From assembly GCF_014805685.1 (NCBI RefSeq), contig NC_060898.1, positions 8,500,001-8,564,000 of the forward strand: 64,000 nt of DNA, written 5' to 3'. Of this stretch, positions 24,241-37,653 are shown in pieces. Source of the DNA: Silurus meridionalis. Taxonomy: Eukaryota > Chordata > Actinopteri > Siluriformes > Siluridae. Below the pieces are notes generated by a model. The model did no database searches. It was not told where the DNA came from and saw only the letters and a program-made list of their open reading frames with translations. The first letter of the stretch is position 1, and each line of letters begins with the position of its first letter. A program made the position numbers and the translations under genes.

Positions 24241-24735
24241 ATGGACAAAAGTATTGGGACACCTGACCTCCCCGCACATGTGGTTCTTCTCAAACTGTTA
24301 CCACAAAGCTGGAGGCACACAATGTATTGGATGTTGCGTTCATTTGAACTTGGAAACCCAAACCTGTTCCAGCATGGCAATGCCCCTGTGCACAAAGTGA
24401 GCTCCTTGAAGATCTGGTTTACATGCTTTGGAGAGCAAGATCTTGAGTGGCCTGCTATAGAGCTCTAATCTCATCCCTACTGAACACCTTTGGGATGAAT
24501 TGGAATGCTGACTGCACCCCAAGCCTCCTCACCTACATCAGTACCTGCCTTTACTAACAGCCTTGTGGCTGATGAACACAAATATCCATACACACATTTT
24601 AAAATCTAAATTCAAAATAGTGGAACATCTTCCCAGAAGAGTGAAGGAAATTATAAGTGTAAATTGGGACTAAATGTGGAATGTGATGCTCAAAAATAAT
24701 ATACCATACTTATGACCAGGTGTATGCAAACCTTT
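24236..24735 (+). mobile_element. Mariner-type non-autonomous element or remnant
   Basis: Begins with the family end ACTATATGGACAAAAGTATT. The body contains a transposase C-terminal scrap (FQHGNAPVHK, LEWPAIEL, HLWDELE), the D-N-A-P-x-H-K region of Tc1/mariner enzymes, broken by stops. Related copies occur at 19055, 24870, 26956, 46480, 49371 and 50690. Confidence 0.7.
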
Positions 24736-24869
24736 GGCAGAATAGTGTACCTGTATGAGCTTGCTGAAGATCCAATTCAACAATAGCAATATATACTCTA
24801 TAGGCTTTCTACAAGATCTTGGTGTGTTGCTGTGGGAAATGTGCTTATTCCCTCAAAAAAAAAAAAAAG

Positions 24870-25560
24870 CATTTGCAAGGTTAGGCACTCATTTTGGCAA
24901 CGAAGCTTGGCTTGCAATCAGTGTTCTAATTCATCTCAAAGGTATTCAGTGGGGATGTCAGATCTCTGTCCAGGCCACTGGAGTTCCTCCTAACCACAGT
25001 AGTCAAACCATGTCTTTATGTACCTGGTTTGTACACAGGAGCACAGTCATACTGGAACAGCAAAAAGTCTCCCCTGTTTTCAATCAATAAAATGGTCTTT
25101 GTATGCTGTAGCATTAAATTAGTTTTCACTCAAACTAAAGGGCCTAAACCAAACCCTGGAAAACAGCCCAAGACCATCATCCCTTGTCTATCAGACATTG
25201 CTATAGGCACTAGTGAAGATAGTGAAGCAATATGTATCATTTAAGAGAATGCATTTCCATTGCTCCAGAGTCTAATGCCTGTGTGCGTTAAACCTCCCCA
25301 GCCAACAGCAGACATATCCATAATGATTTTATGATTGTGTAGGTGTTTGGCCATGAAAACCTTTTCATGAAGCTCCCAATGCTCAGTTCATGTGCTAATG
25401 TTGCTTACAGAGGCAGATTAGAATCCGGTGTGCTTGGTCTACCATTTAACGGTGGAACTAATGTTTCTCATTGCAGGGCAGCTCTACCAGGGTAGAAATT
25501 ACATGAACTGATAAAGTCACTGAGCTCTTCAGTACAACCCATTATACTGTTCTGGTATAA
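24870..25560 (-). mobile_element. Mariner-type remnant, minus orientation
   Basis: Contains phrases inverse to the 24236 copy (AGGCACTCATTTTGG, CAGGCCACTGGAGTTCCTCC, CTTTGTATGCTGTAGCATTA). Towards 25560 it carries GAAGCTCCCAATGCTCAG and AAAGTCACTGAGCTCTTCAG. No open transposase remains. Confidence 0.6.
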
Positions 25561-26955
25561 TAGATTTTGATGTTTATCTATTAAGATTGCATGGAAATGG
25601 TTATAATTCTATGCACCTGAACTAAATTTTTTTTTTGTTAAATAGCGTATTGCTAAAATCGGTTAATCATCAAGCTTGCACAGTTATTAATTTAATTCTG
25701 TGACAAATTTGGTGAACTTATTTAGAGCCGGCATTATAGTCAGATCAGACATTCAATCAACACCTGATCATTCAGAATTGAGAAACAAACATTGTGGTGA
25801 TATAAAAGATGCTGTTTTTTTAAATTGCAAAAACGGCTTTTAGGAACAACTATATTACTAAAACCATGAGCCAAGAGATTTCTGCCAATACAAAATACTT
25901 AGGATTCAATACCTGTGCACTTGTTTTTGCAATTCTGTCTAATGTGGAATGAATTTTGTTTCCATCAATTTAATATTTCTTAGATTAGAATGAAGAAATG
26001 TGAATGAGTGTAGACATCAATAATGGCATGCTTATTCATTTATCAGTGTATTCCCTTATTACATTTTATGCTATAGCCATCTGTAATAAAGTCATTTTTT
26101 AATTAAAAAAAATGAAGTACTGGTGTGTTAATCATTTCTATGAAATTGTTTAGATTTAAAGGCATAAATGCAGTGCAATGCAATGAAATGCAAAAAAAGA
26201 AGTCGATTCCCATATAAGAAAAAAAATGGCTTGAATTTATTTAAGTTTATTATTCCAAGCTATTTTACACAAACTCTGTCCAGATCCACTGCACCTTTGT
26301 GTATAATTATAATGGAATCAGGTTCTACAATGGGCTTTCACACTTTTTTTTGTAATACTTTCATGAAATCACACCAGACTGGATCATACCCAGAAAGTGA
26401 AGATTGAGGTGGGGGGGAACAATATTAATTAATAACTACCATCATTTTTTTTTATCCATGAATAGCTATGGTGACATGAAGGGAAACAAATTACAAAAAT
26501 GTACATTCCAGACAAATCTAAATCGCTTAACATTAAACATGCTTGAATGCAACTTTTATTTATGAATATATACTTATTTTTAACCATTTTCAAGTGATAA
26601 TAATATTGAATTGATTTAAGCCCTAATTACTGTGGATTCTGAATCATTTTCCTCGTTAAAACACATTTTTCTCCTGAACATCAAATACAATGACTCGTGT
26701 ACATGTTATATAGAGCACTGAGAATATACTCGATTTTATAAAAAGCATGCATCAGGTTTAACTAAGGATACCCTTCATATGTCTCAGAGTGGTGAATGAC
26801 ATTCAGTTGGGTAGTTTTTGGTCATTCTGAATGGTTTCTAGTAGGTATGGTAAATATTTACCACATTGCCATACATGTATTTTCCCTCTTCTCTCAAATA
26901 TGTGAGTCGCTTGTGTATTATGCTTTGTAATCCAGAGGTACAAGCCAATTTGAAA
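25561..26955. other. Convergent intergenic sequence between egfl7 and agpat2
   Basis: AT-rich. AATAAA on the + strand at about 26085, followed by a T-rich stretch, is a candidate distal egfl7 poly(A) signal. Otherwise nothing recognised. Confidence 0.35.
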
Positions 26956-28265
26956 GTGTACACTATATGGCCAAAAGTACACTCAGCTAACAGATTATTA
27001 GGAACGGAATGCCTCAACCATGAAATAATCTGATCAGGCATTCACATTGCAGCTGTGCAATGAATAAAACGTGTCAGCATTGGGCTAAATAGGCCAGCAA
27101 TTTTGAGGAAAAAAATGCAATCTTAGTGATGTAGTATGATTGTTGGAGATTTGAATATTTCGAAGCTGAACTCCTGGAATTTTCAGGCACAGTAGTCTAT
27201 AAAATGTACTTAGGATAGTAAGTAATAAGTTCTGAATATACAAACATCTTGTTATCGAACGTCAATGGATAATGACAAGCAGTACGTTTATGTCAGACAC
27301 CCTTATCGAGACCGACATTTATATCATTTATACAACTGAGCAGCTATGGGTTTAAGGGCCTTCCTCAGGGGCCCAGGGGTGGCAGCTTGGTATGGCTGGG
27401 TAACTCAGCAGTAACTCAGATAACCACTCTGTACAACTATATATAGTAAGCAAACTGTCAAACTTTGAGGTAGACTGTCTACAAAAAACAGAAAGAAAGA
27501 CCACATCAGGTTCCATTTGCTATTTTGCCAAGCTGAGGAAAAATGCTGAAGACTGGAAAACTGTTTTCTGGTCTGCAGAATTTCTATTTTTGCTGAGGCA
27601 CACAGATAGGTGTAGGTTCAGGTGGAGGCACACAGACAGGTCGGGTCAAGGTGTGGTGCCAACGGCCATATCAACCCAACCTGCCTTGTGTCACTAGTCC
27701 AGGCTGGTGGAGGTGGAAAACGGTGTGGGGATGCTTTGCAATCATCGCTTTAACATCACAGATTTTTGTATTGTTGTTAACCATGTGCATCCATTCATAC
27801 TATAGTTTACCCAGATGTCTTTAAAAAATCTTGTGCAACACAGGCCACAAAGAATAAAGGCTGTCACCTGTCCATTACATACAAGCACCTCTTGCTATTC
27901 CTCTTGGAAAGCCATCAAACTAAATTGTGTGGATGTATGCCCATTCAGCCAGAAGAGCAGTAGTGAGGTCAGGCACTTATGTCTGTTGAGAAGCTGTTTG
28001 GTGCAGTTGTCATTCAAGTTCATCTCAAATGAGTTTAATGAAGTTAGGGGGATATGCGAGGCCAATCCAGCCTTAGCAAACCATGTCTTCAAGGAACTCG
28101 CTCTGTGCACATGCTGAAAAACGTTTCGGCTAATTAATTCCAGTGAAGAGAAATCTGTAAATCTACAGCATACAAAGCATTCTAGAAAAATTGTGTCCCC
28201 AGCATTGTGGGAAAGGCCTATGTGTCCGTTATGGTCATGTTTCTGCATACTTTTGGCCATATAGT
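26956..28265 (-). mobile_element. Mariner-type element carrying a nested Tc1 remnant
   Basis: The left end CACTATATGGCCAAAAGTA (26956-26975) is exactly inverted at the right end (ATACTTTTGGCCATATAGTA, 28246-28265). The right half (27800-28265) is mariner body in minus orientation. Immediately inside the left end, sequence from 26979 to about 27790 belongs to a Tc1 family (ACTCAGCTAACAGATTATTA at the start; CAGGCTGGTGGAGGTGG near the end). That is itself cut by the short repeat at 27289-27425. Confidence 0.65.
27289..27425 (+). mobile_element. Short dispersed repeat nested in the Tc1 remnant
   Basis: Shares CACCCTTATCGAGACCGACA, TTTATACAACTGAGCAGCTA and AAGGGCCTTCCTCAGGGGCC with copies at 40118-40280 and 53036-53180. 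Probably a SINE or MITE of a common fish family. Confidence 0.65.
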
Positions 28266-29259
28266 ATATAAGGAATTATTTGAGATAAAAAATTAGTAAT
28301 CAGTTTTAGGAGGAAATGAGATTTTTGTAAATCACAGCTGCATGAGAGAAAGATCTAGGGTAGGGAGAAGAAAAAAAAAAAAAACTGCTTGGCATTCCGA
28401 ATGAAATAAATATTTATTTCAACCCAACGGAAATGGAAAAACATGTATGGAAATGCTTAGTTTTAACAACATTAAGCACAATTAAAATGTGTCAATCAAA
28501 TATGTCAACAACAAGAGAAAGAAAAGACAATTTATATATTGTTTCATAATGTTAACCATTTAGCTACTTTTTCCAAAAAAAAGGCTTGTTTTTTAAAAAA
28601 TACTTACACCTTTAAGAAAAAAGTTTGAATTGTATAATTTTTACTATACCCCATTCAATAAGGAGTAGGTCAATTTATTAAGGTACACTTTGGATTTGCT
28701 CAAATCATAAATGTCCCAGCAGAGTATCCACAAGCCCCCAACGCCCCACTGCCCCAACCCCTCCAATACTCTCATCCATCACTGATCACTTGCTTACTCA
28801 CAGTGCTGAAACTGGTAGCTGAGAATCTTTACACACATGGCACAAAAACAGTTTATAGAATTTGTTTTGGTACATTACTTGACTGTACCAATATGACAAA
28901 ATTATAATTTTTTTATTACACACCTCAATAAATAATTACTAATCAAAAGATTATTCTAAAAATTAATGGAAACTATTATTTTATAGCAGGCAGTAGGTTT
29001 ATACAGCAGGGTGAACAAAGCATGAATGGCAAAGCTTTTTATATAAATGACCCCGACACAGAGTACAGATCAGGCTGGAGCGTTTATAAAGCATACGCAT
29101 GCATGAAGACAGCTTATGTGTTGTGTTGTGCTGATCAAATATCTTGTGAAATGGTATTCATTTTGCCAGATTTTATGCACCATTAGATAGAAGCTTAGAA
29201 CCTGTCCTGGAATATTAGTTTGAAAGGCAACAAAAAGCCTGAGGATGTTTTAACTCAGC

Positions 29260-29262
<3 letters not shown>
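28266..29262. other. Convergent intergenic or agpat2 distal 3' sequence
   Basis: AT-rich. The palindrome AATAAATATTTATT at about 28405-28418 gives AATAAA on both strands and could end either convergent gene. Otherwise nothing recognised. Confidence 0.35.

Positions 29263-29334
<72 letters not shown>
29263..29334. repeat. (AT)n microsatellite
   Basis: About 36 AT units followed by AAAATAAAAATAAA, a poly(A)-like tail. Confidence 0.95.
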
Positions 29335-29340
<6 letters not shown>

Positions 29341-29344
29341 AAAA

Positions 29345-30269
29345 TAAAAATAAAATAAAGGCCAGATCACGGTGGATACTATTTAATCTGGCTGCACTAA
29401 ATAGGTTTATGACACAGATTGAACGCATCACAGCAAAGCAAACGGCACCAAGTAGCTATTTCTAATTTACAAGTCAAATAAATTATTAAAAACTACATTA
29501 TTTTTCCATAGGCTGAATTTCATTCACTTTTAGCCAATATTCAATACTGCACTTTATGAAACTACCTTTGACATTTACAGCTAAAAGAGGTGCCTTTTCC
29601 AAAATGTGGGACAAAAGGTAAAAAAAAAATAAAAGGTAAAAAAAAGGGCAGAAATACAAAATAAATAAAGATAGAAAGCAACAGAAAGTTTTTTTTTTTT
29701 TCACGTGCAAACTTCAATAATAAGGCTTATAAAGGGAAACATTTTGTTAACAACACTGAGTACAATCAAGTGAAAAAAATTCTCCCAAACTGCCAACGTC
29801 TGCTCTATGGGGTACGACTTGGAATGGGGGGAGTTTGCCACTGGTGGTAGTTACACTTAAGGTACACTTTTAATTGGCTGAGTCTGAAGGACTGATGGCA
29901 AAAAAAAGACACAATACAACATGAACTAAAAACATGATGAGAAATGAATTAAAAGGACATGAGACAACCTTAATGATCAGCTACAAAAATACATGATTAC
30001 TAGGGAATACGCAAAAATAAGTAAAACAGGTGGGAAAAAAAGGGTCCAGGACCTAAAAAGCGAAGGAGAGATAAAGCGTCCAAAAGCATGCATGATAAAT
30101 GCACATCCACAAGAGATTTTTCCGATTCTGAAACAAAGCTATTGAAAAAGAAATGCTCCAGACTGTCCCCAGTGGGCAGGGTCAGAGGGTGCAGCCCTCA
30201 GATAACTCCAAAAGTCCCAATGAGAGACCAGAGTATATTGAGTGTATGTTTATTGAGTGTGTGTGTGTT

Positions 30270-30273
<4 letters not shown>
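29345..30273 (-). other. Possible agpat2 3' untranslated region and downstream flank
   Basis: No exon or element recognised. On the minus strand AATAAA occurs at 30254-30249, about 280 bp after the agpat2 stop, and is the nearest candidate poly(A) signal. Confidence 0.35.
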
Positions 30274-30355
<82 letters not shown>

Positions 30356-30372
30356 TGCGTGTGTGTGTGTGT
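30274..30372. repeat. (AT)n and (GT)n microsatellite
   Basis: About 39 AT units followed by GTGCGTGTGTGTG. It lies in the presumed agpat2 3' untranslated region. Confidence 0.9.
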
Positions 30373-30532
30373 GTATAATGTGGCTTTCTATGGACACTGA
30401 CGAAGATACTGGAAGTGTCTAGTTGCCACAGCTACCGTCAATCACCACGACTGCAAAGTCTTGAGCCGGCAGAGAGCAATGTGGCTATGAGAGGCAATGA
30501 GACAGAAACAGTAGACGAAGTCACCGAAATGC

Positions 30533-30690
30533 TCAGTGGTTGGACGGCCCATTGGACTGGGATGTTTGGCCAGAGATTTCTAGGAAGACAGAACGCATCA
30601 CATCGTACGACCGGTCGCAGAGTGAGGACACGTCTTCTGACGTCAAGCCTTTCGTCTCGATTTTGGGGAGGATTTTCAAAGTGATCGTTC
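30533..30690 (-). CDS. agpat2: agpat2 coding exon 6 (C-terminus)
   Basis: Acceptor TTTTTATAG. Encodes [36 protein letters not shown] and a polar tail ending NGPSNH then TGA. Matches the last exon of the family (TVTVQVLEAIPTSGL in human). Confidence 0.95.
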
Positions 30691-31207
30691 CTATAAAAAA
30701 AAATTCAGGAAAACAATCACGATCAATAACAACATAACACAGGAGCCAACTTTTCATATCACAGTTACATGGGCCAATGAGTCGACTGGTGTAGTTCCTT
30801 CCATCAATTGATTTTGTGGCTCACAATAATGAATGAAAATAAATGTAATTCTTTGTAGAAGCTACATGTCCATTTTCCCCCAAATATTTTATTATTCATA
30901 ATGTTAATTGAAGCACCTGAACAATTGAATTTGACTAATAAATCATGTTAGTGGCCTTAAACATTTTAAATCATACTGTGCACAGGTTAAAACACTGTAC
31001 GAAGAATAGACGTATTCAAGTCTTTCACCTGATTTGAACTCCTTCTCCTTCCGTAGGTAGAAGTTGCTATAGGAGGAGAACACGATGGGGATGATGGGTG
31101 CCTACGTGTGTGTGAGAGATAGAGATAGACAGAAAGCATGTGGGGTGGGGGAGAGTGGGAAAGAAAGAGGATGAGAGAAAAGGAAAAGAAAGGTCAATAG
31201 CTGAAAT

Positions 31208-31263
<56 letters not shown>

Positions 31264-34200
31264 GCCAGGGTATCTTCCCAGACTAATGATAGCCCAAGGT
31301 CAGATCTCCCAGCTGGCACTGGTAAAAACTGAACTAGAGCCAAGTGTTTCAACTGTTTGGAAAATACAGGCTACTTCTTAAATAAGGTTGTGTGCCACTA
31401 AGAAAGGTGTGTGTGATCTAAAGTTAATGTGCTGAAAAGAAACAGTGGCACCCTCTGGAGTTTAATCCCATTCATAGCACTCAGAACAGTGAGACTTGGG
31501 TGGGGTCACAGGGTATTTTTTACCAAAAATATTGTTGATTTATATGCATGCAAATCTAATTTAAGGAATATTGTATATAACAAATCATTAAAACAAACTA
31601 AGAATGTAATTACCAAAGATATTTATTTAGTTCAGCACTATGCCCAATACGCTTTTTGATTGCCCACTCATGCAACATGTATTAAAATTGAAAATGGCTT
31701 TTTTTTTTTTACTTCAGAATATTTCTACTGCATTATTTGTGCATTGAATGCATTTGTTCTAGGTAGAATTACAATCATTAAACCTGTCATTTACAGTGTA
31801 TTCTCATGATCTAAAAACCACATAGACTATATTTCAGACTCTATCCTTCTGCAGCAATGCACCTGGTGCTGCTTACAGTTTTTCTCAAATGCTAAAACAC
31901 AAAAGCCAATCCTCTAAACCAAATGACCAGTTGTCTAAACACATTTACTAAATCTAGCCATCATTTTCCAATATCATAAACACATTTCACATGAAGACAC
32001 AATTCACAAAACACAATCCTCCGTTCTCATAAATCTTAACACTTTTTTTTTTTGCTAAAACACAAGTTGCAAAAGAACTCTGCTCATATTCTCAAATGAA
32101 AGCTCATGTGATGCAAAATGCTTGCCACAGTCAGCAATATTTGAACACAATGAACACACCTGGCGTCATTCATTACACACAACGACTCAAAATTGAAGAC
32201 ACTTGTTGCTAATGCTGTGACCACATGTACAAAAGCAAGTTCAGAGTGCACAGTTTGCTGAAGATTCCAAACAAACACAATGGATGAAGGCAGAGTCAGG
32301 GGAAGAGGAATTCGAGTCAGAGGAGGGAGAAGAGCTGGCCATGGAAGAAGAGGAGCAGGCTAACGAGGAAGAGGAGTTCAAATCAGTGGAGGAAGAGGAG
32401 CAGGCCAACGAGGAAGAGGAGTTCAAATCAGTGGAGGAAGAGGAGCAGGCCAACGAGGAAGAGGAGTTCAAATCAGAGGAGGAAGAGGAGCAGGCCAACG
32501 AGGAAGAGGAGTTTAAATCAGAGTAGGAAGAGGAGAAGGTCCAGGAGGGAGAGCAAGACAACCTCGCACCATCATTACGGACGAGATGCGAGCAAAAGTC
32601 ATTGACCATGTCATTGTCCATGGCATGACAATGGCTGAAGCAGGACTACGAGTCCGTCCAAACCTGAGTAGGTTCACCGTGGCCACCATTATCAGGGCAT
32701 TCAGACAACACAACAGGTATTGTACTCTATTGCTTTCTTTGTCACAATACAATTTTACAAGCCTGTGAAAGTAGTCTATTGGTTTCAAATCAGTTGTTAC
32801 TGTATTGTAAAACTGACAACACGTTTCTTTCTTTAGAGTTGAAAGAATGCCACATAGAGGTGGGAGGGTTGCCATCAGACTCCGGGAGATCAGAGACAAA
32901 GTCATTGCCGATAATGTCAACTTTGAGAGCATTGATGATGTCAGCTTGGCCACAATAGACTGAGTTCTCCGGTGCCAAAAGATGCGGATGAAACAGGTCT
33001 ATAGGGTTCCCTTTGAGCGCAACTCTGCGCGACACAAAGACCTACGTTACGAGTATGTGCAAGTAAGTATACATCCATGTTTACAGTACAGTTAGTGGAC
33101 ATACTGTGTTGCTCAGTGGCCTACATTACTTCTGGACAATACTGTGCTACCTGATTGACTGTTGTTCTGAACACCTGTGCACTTTCACATTTTCACAGAG
33201 GATATTACAGTTGGACACGATGGCCAGACCTCATGAGTACCTCTTCCTGGATGAGGCTGGCTTCAACCTGCAGAAACGAAGGCAAAGAGGCCGTAACATC
33301 ATTGGCCATCATGAGGTTCCTGGCCAACGGGGGGGTAATATTACTCTTTGTGCGGCCATGGGTTTGGAGGGGCTTGTCCACCGGCATGCTGTCCTTGGGT
33401 CTTACAACACCCAACGTCTCCTCACCTTCCTAGAGGAGCTAAAAGACATCAGCCTGGACCGCCAACAACACCATCCTGGGCCCGCACATAAAATTTATGT
33501 GATCATTTGGGACAATGTAAGCTTCCACAAAATAAACCAAATCAGAGAGTGGTTCACCACCAACAGTAACCACTTTTTAAACGTCTGTCTGCCACCCTAC
33601 TCCCCTTTCCTGAACCCTATAGAGGAGTTTTTCTCATCGTGGAGATGGAAGGTTTATGACAGACAACCATACACTAGAGAGAACCTCCTAAGGGCAATGG
33701 AGCCCGCCTGTGTTGATATCCCAGTGGAGGCCTTCCAAGGATGGATTCGCCATTCCAGGGCATTTTTCCCGCGGTGCCTGGCAAGAGACAATATAGCCTG
33801 CAATGTGGATGAGGTGATGTGGCCCGATGCAGCTCAGCGACATGATGCCGCACAGTGATTTTGGTGTGTGTGTGTGGTGTGAATAAAGTAAATAAAAAAA
33901 CTTCACAGCCTGATCATGTTTTCAAGAGTACTGTTGTGTGCAATAGATTCTGTTTTTGCATTGAGTTGTGTTACAGTAATGTACATGCAGAATTTACTAT
34001 AGATTTATACTCTTCATATGAAACTCTCAAATCTAAATGCCTAATCCTCTGCAGAGATCTAAGAACATCCATTACTGTAAAGTTTCAAAAATATGCATTG
34101 GCAGTTATGAAACAAAGAACCTTCTCACAAATTGAGCATTGTGTTTTTAATTGTTTTGCTGTAGTGTGTAATGATGTGTATAGTGTTTACATTTCTGAAA

Positions 34201-37200
34201 GCTTCGAGCTGCTCTTTTTTTGAGTTTGAGTTTAAAGTGAGAAGGTGTGGTTGTGTTTATGTAGCTTTAGAAAAGGGTGTTGTGTTTAGACATTGGGGAA
34301 CATGGAGGTAACGTTTAGAAGCGTCCTGTCACAGATAGTCAAAGGCTGATGATCTCATAATTTTAGTAAACTTTATGTGACCATAATTAAACAATATTGC
34401 AGGAGCAAGAGTGTGGGTATACTGAATTTCAGCACAGTTATGATTTGGTGCAGGCACAACCCCACTCCGCAAAAATGTCCCTTCCACCTTTCCAAATTTA
34501 TCTGATTTTATATTTCTAAACCTTAATTTTTTGAACCAGAGGTTTTATTCCAGCAAATGTATAATTTCCCATATCCGAGGGGTATAGTTAATATAGGTTC
34601 CCATTTAAAAAGCCACGCAACTGTTAATAAAGAATAAAGAATGGTTGTGACTGTTTAGGATAATTCTACTCATTAAACCAGCGCAAATAAGTCCAGAATA
34701 AAGCTTGACGTCCCCATATTTAACCTCATAGGACCATCACTTCCTGCTGCTGAGGATGGTTTAACATGGACGGACGTAAAAACAATTAAGATTGCTGTGA
34801 ATGGTACCACTTAGAAGCCATGGGGGGATTAACATTCCATAGTAGCACTTAATCATTTTAAGAAAGGAAATAGGAAAACAAATAACATAGTGGGCAGGAA
34901 ACATTAATTAATATTGAGTTACTAAACACAAAGTGAATTTGCAGTGGCAAATTCCAGATTTATATTTTGCTCAGCTTTAAACATGCTCTGTGCTGAGAGT
35001 TGAATGTGAGATATGTACCTGGGCCTGCACTGCCAGGTGGAAAGCGCCCTTCTTAAATGGCAAAATATCACCTTTCTGATTCCGTGTTCCTTCAGGAAAC
35101 ACCCAGAGGCGGATCTGTAAAGATAGGCAGATACAGAAAGCTGTTTGTTTTAGAATATATTAGCATAGCATTAGAAATAATTCTATACTTTAATTATCAG
35201 AATGATAAAAGATGTTCAGATTTGATTAAAAGATGTTCAGTTCAACAATACGTAAGATGAAAACTGTGTATTACAACTGTATTGCATCAATGTGACTAAG
35301 ATGGCTGAAGAATGGAAACATTTAAAAGAAAACTCTGGACAAACTGTCACTAATATACAAACAACTATACAGTTTTAATTGAAAAATGGGTCCTGCTTAG
35401 AATTGAATATCAGCCTATGGTTTGGAAGACACACCTTGTCGTGCAGCATGATCTTGGCAGTGTCAGTCATGACACTCTTAGCATCACTAGTCTTCTTCCG
35501 GTTAATGAACACAATGCCCCCCAGCCAGCACACCATGCCCACTGTTCCTGCCCACAGCAGCTCCTTCTTGGCAATAGTAGTGCAGCGATCAGGCAAAACC
35601 TCCATCATGCCTTTGTGGGGTAAAAGAATAAAAAAAATTAACTCTCATCTAGACATTTTCTGGAGGGATCAGATCACAGGGAGATACAGTAGGTAGCTGT
35701 TCAGTTTATTTCCAAACGCATTTTCTTCTAACCACTTGTGACTAGACCACAGGTGATGCAATAAACTGGCTAGTTATATTTAACCTGCCAATCTCCACCC
35801 TTTTAACACTAAAAAAAGTACATCAGGGGCACAAGATGATATTACAAATGAGAGTGTATAGATATTTCGTGCTTAATACTATTAAGTGTCTGTATTCTTT
35901 TTGCAGTCTCTGGCACAAGAATTTTCTTCGGGATTAATAAAGATTTATCTTATGTATATTTTCTGAGACAAAGCAAATAAATGGGTTGGTGATGAAGTGG
36001 AAGGAATTCTTGCTAATATTACAAATATACATCAATATTTACACTTTCACATATAGATGTAATTTTAATATAAACACCTATAGCCCTTCTCATTCACACA
36101 ATCACATTCCTATTCAAGTGGTTATTGAATGCATGTCTTATTGAGTGGATCTGTGCATTGTGTACATGCTAAACACTAATACTGTGATTACGTAAATGCA
36201 ATGACAGAGATACACTGATCAGCAAATTACGATTAAACCACTGACAGGTAAAGTTTGATTGTATCTTTGATTGTATCGGCAGGCAAACAGTCAGTTCACA
36301 AAGTTAATGTGTTTGACGCATAAAAAATAGACAAGTGTAAGGATCTGTTTGACTTTGTCTAAGGATTAATTGTGCTGGGAAAACTTGAGTCCTGGCGTTC
36401 ATGTGGATATTATTTTAACATGTACCACCTACCTAAACAGATCAGGTTCACATAAACCTTGCATGGCAACTGAATTCCCTAATGTCAGTTGCCTCTTTTA
36501 GCAGGATAATGCTCCCTGCTACACTGCAAACATTGTTCCGTAATGGTCTGAGGAAAGACAAGGTCATGTTTACTTGGCCCCCAAATTCCTAAGATCTCAA
36601 TCTAAACAAGCCAAGCATCCATCTGCTGGTAAATTCATTGAGACCCAAACTCATAACTTACCGGACTTAAAGGATCTGCTGGCAATGTTCTGGTGCCAGA
36701 TACAACAGAACAACTTCAGAGGATTTGTGAAGTTTAAAGCTAAATGGGTCAGAGCAATTTTGGTGGCGCAATGTAGATCTACACAATATTTGTTAGGCAG
36801 GTGGTTTTAAAGATTCAGCTGCATATGTTAAATATATGATGATAGTTACATAAACGTCTTGCTCATAAACCTGAAAACCGATGGCCATGATGTCTTCTCT
36901 GATGTATTTTCCCCTCAGGTTAAATTAACTTTAGGTATCCAGAAGTGAAAAGAGAAGTGCTGGTGCAGAACTTGCACAATCTCCATAAATCCAATCTAAA
37001 AGGTCACGAATACAAACAAGGGCGTCAGATTCAATTAAAAACCACTACTAACCTGGAGAGGGCGCTCAAACAATAGTTCTAGCTTTTAAAATATATTTAT
37101 TAATGATATTGTACATTCGTGTTTACCTACATTAACAGAAATAAGACTGTAAAACAAGATTGGGATTCACTTATCAAGCTGGATATGAACCGATTTAGTT

Positions 37201-37493
37201 GTAAAAAATGCGTAAGTGTTTACACAAGAAATTTGGTATTCAAGAAAAACCCAGAAAAATTTTTTAGATCCTATCCTGAGTATTTGAAAATTTACACAAG
37301 ATAAGTAAGAGACACAAACGTACTACTGTTGCATTTATTACTGCACCTTTATTTGGAGATTATACTGTCAACTATACTCCACTTGTCAGTAAAAACACAT
37401 CCTTAACTGAAGGAAGACTTGGTGATTGGCACTATTTTCACAAAGTAAAGCAGGTTTATAAATCAGTTTCAAACATTAAATCTGTAATGTATA

Positions 37494-37528
<35 letters not shown>

Positions 37529-37544
37529 ATCTATATATATATCT

Positions 37545-37602
<58 letters not shown>

Positions 37603-37605
37603 ATG

Positions 37606-37653
<48 letters not shown>

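Larger units (their letters stand above)
31872..34320 (+). mobile_element. DDE_3-type DNA transposon (IS630/Tc1/mariner-related), about 2.4 kb
   Basis: A spliced transposase pseudogene (32280-33858) lies between flanks that look like element ends. On the left are TACAGTTTTTCTCAAATGCT and TAAACACATTTAC-type phrases from 31873; on the right is GTGTTTAGACATTGGGGAAC near 34283. The partial inverse match (TGTCTAAACAC) suggests terminal inverted repeats, but I cannot fix exact ends. An AATAAA at 33882-33887 follows the stop. It lies in agpat2 intron 4, in opposite orientation to the gene. Confidence 0.65.

Noticed and set aside
32284..32526. Acidic Glu-rich 80-residue protein
   Set aside because: It is the shadow frame of the Gly/Arg-rich transposase repeat; the frame that continues into the helix-turn-helix and DDE exons is the other one.
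33106..33198. 5' extension of the transposase catalytic open frame
   Set aside because: This stretch is the second intron. The family sequence (VQRILQLD) joins from exon 2 at 33062 to exon 3 at 33199.
31872..34320. A host gene derived from a transposase (domestication)
   Set aside because: Three in-frame stops and the lack of a conserved host context argue for an ordinary dead transposon.
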